Assembly: GCF_018070575.1 (NCBI RefSeq)
Contig: NZ_JAGPXN010000013.1
Coordinates: forward strand, 62,001 to 126,000
Length of the DNA: 64,000 nt
Reading direction: 5' to 3'
Source: Micromonospora sp. C31
GTDB lineage: Bacteria > Actinomycetota > Actinomycetes > Mycobacteriales > Micromonosporaceae
Position 1 is the first letter of the stretch, and each line of letters opens with the position of its first letter. The notes beneath the pieces are model-generated. The model made no database searches. It was not told the origin of the DNA and saw only the letters and a list, made by a program, of their open reading frames with translations. Of this stretch, positions 59,907 through 64,000 are shown one piece after another. A program made the position numbers and the translations under genes.

Positions 59907-61865
59907 GTGACCGGAGCCGCCACCAGGACCGAACGGGGCACCACGGCGCAACCGCCGGCGCAGGCGGAGTCGGTCCTGCCGGAGCTGCGGACGATTTGGT
60001 GGGAGACGGGGGTGCGGGCGCGGTCGGAGGCGGGCCTGTTCACCGTCTTCGCCGAACTGCCCCGGCTCGTGTGGACGGCGGTCCGGATCAGCTGGCGGGC
60101 CGACCGGCTCCGGACCTCCGTGGTGGCCGCCGCCACCCTCGGCGGCGGGGCGATGGCCGCCCTGGGGCTGCTGGCCACCCAGCGGGTGCTCGTGGAGCTG
60201 TTCGCGGGGGGCCCGACCGCCGACAAGGTGGTCGCCGCGCTGCCCGCGCTCGCCGTGCTGGCGGGGGTCACCGCGCTGCGCGCCGGCACCGGCATCGCCA
60301 CCGGGTACGCGCAGAACGGGCTCACCCCCCGGGTGAGCCGGGAGGTGGAGCGCGGCCTGTTCGAGGTGTCCACGGCCGTCCGGTTGGAGGCGTTCGACGC
60401 CGACGCGTTCGCCGACGACATGGAGCGGGCCTCCCGGGGCACCGAGTCGACGATCGGCCTGGTGGAGTCGTCGATGAACCTGCTCGCCGGGCTGGCCGGC
60501 CTGCTCGCCGTGGCGGTCGCCGTCGTGGTCATCCACCCGCTGCTGCTGCTGGCACTGCTGGTCGCGACGCTGCCCAAGGCCTGGGCGTCGCTACGGGCCG
60601 GGCACCTGCGGTACCGGACCTACACGGCCGGCTCGGTGCGGCGCCGGCGGCTGTGGCTGCTGCACCGGCTGATGGCCGAGCGGGACTCGGCGCCGGAGCT
60701 GCGCTCCTACGGGCTGCGCCGGTTCCTGCTGGACCAGTACGACCGGGTGATGCAGGTGGAGACCGACATCGAGCTGGCCCTCGCGCGCCGGGTCACCACG
60801 ACCACCACGGTCGGCGCGCTGATCGGCGGGATCGCCACCGGCGTGGTCTACCTCCTGCTCGGGCTGCTGCTCATCGACGGGCAGATTCCGCTCGCGGCGG
60901 CGGCGACCTGCGTGGTCGCGGTGCAGTCCGCGCAACGCTCGCTGGCTGTCGTCACCTTCCAGATCGACCGGGTCTACACCGAGGGCCAGCACTTCGGCGA
61001 CTACACCGGCTTCATGACCCGCGCCGCCGCCTACCTGCCCGACCCGGCCTCCGCCGCTGCCGCGCCCGGTCCGCTGCGCGAGCTGACCGTGCGGGAGGTG
61101 AGCCTGCGCTACCCCGACCGCGAGGCCCCGGCCGTCGACGGCGTGACGCTGACGATCGCGGCGGGGCAGACGGTGGCCTTCGTGGGCGAGAACGGCTCGG
61201 GCAAGACGACCCTCGCCGCGATGATCGCGACCCTTCGCGCCCCCACCGAGGGCGTCATCTGCTGGAACGGGCGTGCCCTGTCGGAGTGGGACCTGCCCGG
61301 GCTGCGGGCCCGCATCGCCGTGGTGACGCAGGAATACCACAAGTGGCCGTTCACCGCCGCGACGAACATCGCCGTCGGCGACGTCGAGAGCGAGGCCCGG
61401 CAGGACCGGATCGAGGCCGCCGCCGCCCGCGCCGTCGCGCACGACATGATCCGGGAACTGCCCCACGGGTACGAGACGCTGCTCGACCGGACGTTCGCCA
61501 AGGGCCAGGACCTCTCCGGCGGCCAGTGGCAGCGCATCACCGCCGCCCGTGGCTTCCTCCGCGACGCCGAACTGCTGGTCATGGACGAGCCGTCCTCCGC
61601 CCTCGACCCGCGCGCCGAGGACGCCCTGTTCCAGGCCATCCGGGACCGGCAGGGGCGGGCCACCACCATCCTCATCACCCACCGGCTGGCCAACGTCCGG
61701 CACGCCGACCGGATCTTCGTCCTGCACGACGGCGCGCTGGCCGAGGCCGGCAGTCACGCCGAACTCGTCGCCGCCGGCGGCCGGTACGCCGAGCTGTTCG
61801 CCCTCCAGGCCGCCGGCTACGACGGCACCCACGACGACCGCGCGAACGCGCCACGGCAGCGCTGA
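59907..61865 (+). CDS. ABC exporter, fused membrane and ATPase domains
   Basis: 652 residues. GTG behind GAGGAGG. Six-helix membrane domain (about 50-350), then nucleotide-binding domain: Walker A GENGSGKTT (about 427-435), signature LSGGQWQR, Walker B LLVMDEPSS and switch His in LITHRL. The MsbA/LanT-like half-transporter works as a homodimer. Membrane domain lacks a peptidase. Cargo unknown; the DHA2 exporter converges on it. Confidence 0.87.
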   Translation: MTGAATRTERGTTAQPPAQAESVLPELRTIWWETGVRARSEAGLFTVFAELPRLVWTAVRISWRADRLRTSVVAAATLGGGAMAALGLLATQRVLVELFAGGPTADKVVAALPALAVLAGVTALRAGTGIATGYAQNGLTPRVSREVERGLFEVSTAVRLEAFDADAFADDMERASRGTESTIGLVESSMNLLAGLAGLLAVAVAVVVIHPLLLLALLVATLPKAWASLRAGHLRYRTYTAGSVRRRRLWLLHRLMAERDSAPELRSYGLRRFLLDQYDRVMQVETDIELALARRVTTTTTVGALIGGIATGVVYLLLGLLLIDGQIPLAAAATCVVAVQSAQRSLAVVTFQIDRVYTEGQHFGDYTGFMTRAAAYLPDPASAAAAPGPLRELTVREVSLRYPDREAPAVDGVTLTIAAGQTVAFVGENGSGKTTLAAMIATLRAPTEGVICWNGRALSEWDLPGLRARIAVVTQEYHKWPFTAATNIAVGDVESEARQDRIEAAAARAVAHDMIRELPHGYETLLDRTFAKGQDLSGGQWQRITAARGFLRDAELLVMDEPSSALDPRAEDALFQAIRDRQGRATTILITHRLANVRHADRIFVLHDGALAEAGSHAELVAAGGRYAELFALQAAGYDGTHDDRANAPRQR

Positions 61866-61872
61866 CCGCGTG

Positions 61873-61889
61873 GCCCACCGGTGGTGGGC
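61873..61889. terminator. Short hairpin between convergent transporter genes
   Basis: GCCCACC-GGT-GGTGGGC, 7-bp perfect stem. Confidence 0.45.
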
Positions 61890-61951
61890 TGATGGACGGC
61901 GGCGCCCGGCCCCCGGACGGTCGGCCCGGAGGCCCGGGCGCGCGCCCCGCG

Positions 61952-63535
61952 TCAGTGGATGACGACGGGGGCCTTCGCCGGCCCCGTCTGCTCGTCGTCG
62001 AGCAGGTGCGACGGCTCACGTCGTCGCGGCAGGAACACGGCCGGGACGAACGTGGCCAGCACCAGTGCGAACGCCACCCAGAAGGTGGTGGCGAAGGAAC
62101 CGGCGGCGAAGTCGAGGCCACGGGAGATGAGCGACGCGTCGACCGGGAACTGCTGGGCGAGTTCCGGCTGCTGCTGGACGGCGATGGCGAGGCCGGCCTC
62201 GGTCACCGGCTCGCCGTTCGGGTCGGTCGCCCCGGGGATCGGCCGGGAGCCGTTCAGCTCGCTGGTGAGGATCACCGACATCGTCGCGGCGCCGACGGAG
62301 CCGCCGATCTGTTGCAGGATGTTGACCAGGGTGGAGCCGCGGGCCACCTCGTGGGCCTTCAGGGTCTTCAGCGCCGACGTCATGATCGGCATCATGGTGC
62401 CGCCCATGCCCAGGCCCATGACGAACAGCGACCCGCAGAGCAACACGTACGACGTCTGCGGATCGATCTGGGTGAAGCTGAAGAACCCGAGGGCGATGAG
62501 TGCCAGCGCGAACGGCACGGTACGGCCGACGGGCACCCGGTCGGCCAGCATCCCGGCCACCGGCATGGTCACCATCGCGCCGATGCCCTGCGGCGCCATC
62601 AGCAGCCCGGCGGTCAGCGTCGACTCGCCGCGCACCTGCAGGAAGTAGGCCGGGAACAGCAGCCCGGCGCCCATGAACGCGATGATGAACACGAACATGG
62701 TCACCGCGGCGATCGTGAGGTTGCGGTTGGCGAACAGCCGCAGGTCGAGCAGGGGGTGCCGGGGCCGGAAGGAGTAGCGCACGAAGGCGACGAGGAGCAG
62801 GCCGCCGACCAGCATGGGCACCCACACCTCGGTGTCGGCGAACGTGCCGGTCTCGGGCAGCGAGGAGACGCCGTAGAGGAAGAGGGCGAGCCCCGGCGAG
62901 AGCATCAGCATGCCGAGGAAGTCGAACGACTCGGAGGGCTCGGGGTTGTCCTTCGGCAGTGCCAGGGCGGCGTAGACGAGCGCCCCGACGCCGATCGGCA
63001 GGTTGATCAGGAAGATCCAGTGCCAGCTCGCGACGTCGATCAGCCAGCCGCCGAGGATCGGCCCCCCGATGGGCCCGAGCAGCATCGGGATGCCGAGGAC
63101 GGCCATCAGCCGGCCGATCCGGTGCGGCCCGGCCGCCCTGGTCATGATCGTCATGCCCAGCGGCATGAGCATGCCGCCGCCGAGGCCCTGGAGCACGCGG
63201 TAGCCGATCAACTGCCCGATCGTGTCGGCGTTGGCGCACAGCCCCGACCCGATGGTGAACAGCGCCAGGGCGATCATGTAGAGCCGTTTGGTGCCGAACC
63301 GGTCGGCGGCCCAGCCACTGAGCGGGATCACCGTGGCCAGCGCGAGCGTGTAGGCGGTCATGGTCCAGGCGACCTCGGCGTACGACGCGCCGAACTCACG
63401 CTGGAAGGTCGGCAGCGCGACGCTGACGACGGTCACGTCGAGGATCGACATGATCGCGCCGAGGACGACGACCCCGGCCACCTTGAGCACCGAGGCGTCG
63501 AGCCGGTCCGAGGTCGCGATGGATTGCTGTGTCAC
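61952..63535 (-). CDS. DHA2-family MFS multidrug exporter (EmrB/QacA-like)
   Basis: 527 residues. GTG at 63535 behind AGGAGA. Fourteen helices. SILDVTVVSVALPTFQREFG (motif D), LSGWAADRFGTKRLYMIAL (motif A) and GRLMAVLGIPMLLGPIGGPI (motif C of antiporters) are clear. Proton-driven drug or metabolite efflux is expected. No adjacent TetR or MarR gene is in the window. Confidence 0.9.
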   Translation of the reverse strand: MTQQSIATSDRLDASVLKVAGVVVLGAIMSILDVTVVSVALPTFQREFGASYAEVAWTMTAYTLALATVIPLSGWAADRFGTKRLYMIALALFTIGSGLCANADTIGQLIGYRVLQGLGGGMLMPLGMTIMTRAAGPHRIGRLMAVLGIPMLLGPIGGPILGGWLIDVASWHWIFLINLPIGVGALVYAALALPKDNPEPSESFDFLGMLMLSPGLALFLYGVSSLPETGTFADTEVWVPMLVGGLLLVAFVRYSFRPRHPLLDLRLFANRNLTIAAVTMFVFIIAFMGAGLLFPAYFLQVRGESTLTAGLLMAPQGIGAMVTMPVAGMLADRVPVGRTVPFALALIALGFFSFTQIDPQTSYVLLCGSLFVMGLGMGGTMMPIMTSALKTLKAHEVARGSTLVNILQQIGGSVGAATMSVILTSELNGSRPIPGATDPNGEPVTEAGLAIAVQQQPELAQQFPVDASLISRGLDFAAGSFATTFWVAFALVLATFVPAVFLPRRREPSHLLDDEQTGPAKAPVVIH

Positions 63536-63691
63536 GAATTCTCCTGGAGTCCCCGTTGTGGTCGGTGCCGGGCCGCGCCTCGACGTGTCACGCACCGATG
63601 TCCGCAGGCAGACTAACGAGCGGTACCGGCGATCGGCCCACCATTTCCGGCCGCACCCGCGGGCCCGACCAGGTGGGCCCGCCCTCTCCGG

Positions 63692-64000
63692 TCAGCCCAC
63701 CTGGGGCACCGCGCGGGAGACGATCGCGGCGAAGTCGACGCCGCGGGGCAGCGTGCCGTACGCCTGACCGTGGTCGCCGCCGAGACGGGAGGCGCAGAAG
63801 GCGTCGGCGACGGCGGGGTGGCCGTGCCGCACCAGCAGCGAGCCCTGCAGGACCAGGGCGAGCCGTTCGACGACGCGGCGGGCCCGCAGTTCGACGTCGT
63901 CGGGGTCGGACAGGTCGGCGCGCACCCGGCGCACGGCGGCGTCGAGCCGGGCGTCGGCACCGGCCGCAGCGGTGACCTCGGCCTGGAACGCCGCCATGAC
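63692..64000 (-). CDS. Acyl-CoA dehydrogenase family protein, C-terminal fragment (continues beyond window)
   Basis: About 103 residues, read from the window edge to a stop at 63692. VVERLALVLQGSLLVRHGHP and VADAFCASRLGGDHGQAYGTL are the C-terminal features of AidB-like/acyl-CoA dehydrogenase proteins of actinomycetes. The flavin-binding part lies outside. Role (alkylation response or fatty-acyl oxidation) cannot be decided from this end. Confidence 0.65.
   Translation of the reverse strand, partial: VMAAFQAEVTAAAGADARLDAAVRRVRADLSDPDDVELRARRVVERLALVLQGSLLVRHGHPAVADAFCASRLGGDHGQAYGTLPRGVDFAAIVSRAVPQVG

Noticed and set aside
59804..63616. Plus-strand frame of 1,270 codons over the ABC and MFS genes
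   Set aside because: Shadow; antisense or out of frame to two complete transporters.

Overview
This is about 64 kb of very GC-rich chromosome (nearly every real gene has G or C at the third codon position). GTG and TTG starts, GAGGAG-type ribosome sites, leaderless genes (TANNNT 6-8 bases before the start codon), a second type II topoisomerase pair and many secreted hydrolases point to a filamentous actinomycete, most likely Micromonospora or a close relative. This is inference from composition and gene families. No rRNA, tRNA gene, IS element, prophage or CRISPR array was seen.

Layout. (1) 1-21.8 kb is a surface-glycopolymer locus. It holds three glycosyltransferase genes, two membrane acyltransferases, a Gfo/Idh-DegT pair for an amino sugar, a TetR regulator, an ABC polysaccharide exporter (permease plus ATPase), a fused CDP-ribitol synthase, a TagF-like polyol-phosphate transferase and a pyruvyltransferase. 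Mixed in are a secreted M23 peptidase and a C39-type peptidase behind a c-di-AMP (ydaO) riboswitch. Together they suggest a glycosylated, possibly pyruvylated and acylated, polyol-phosphate wall polymer. (2) 21.8-30.6 kb: AlkB-like dioxygenase, NCS2 permease, parE-parC with a strong terminator, secreted SGNH esterase. (3) 30.6-43.4 kb: NsrR-like regulator and methyltransferase divergent from flavohaemoglobin hmp with a palindromic operator, then mostly single genes (GT4, hydrolases, two DinB proteins, DUF72, a repeat-rich membrane-anchored protein, zinc alcohol dehydrogenase, 2'-5' RNA ligase family protein, S1 protease).

(4) 43.4-53.7 kb: a sugar ABC importer without its own ATPase, a NYN-LOTUS protein, a secreted endonuclease, a lone maltokinase cap-like protein, a crotonase-fold protein, and a KDG/KDPG module (kdgK, eda, divergent IclR regulator). 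(5) 53.9-56.9 kb: two adjacent secreted enzymes, an S1 protease and a GH16 glucanase, each ending in the same ricin-type lectin module, behind a promoter with two palindromes. (6) 56.9-58.6 kb: a structured tRNA-like RNA, probably a bacterial Y RNA (YrlA), directly before a TROVE/Ro60 (Rsr) gene. (7) 58.8-64 kb: BASS-family transporter, ABC exporter, DHA2 MFS exporter and the C-terminal end of an acyl-CoA dehydrogenase.

The most interesting items are the Ro60-YrlA pair, the lectin-tagged protease/glucanase pair, the polyol-phosphate polymer locus, and a sharply bounded codon-usage island inside the first complete glycosyltransferase.
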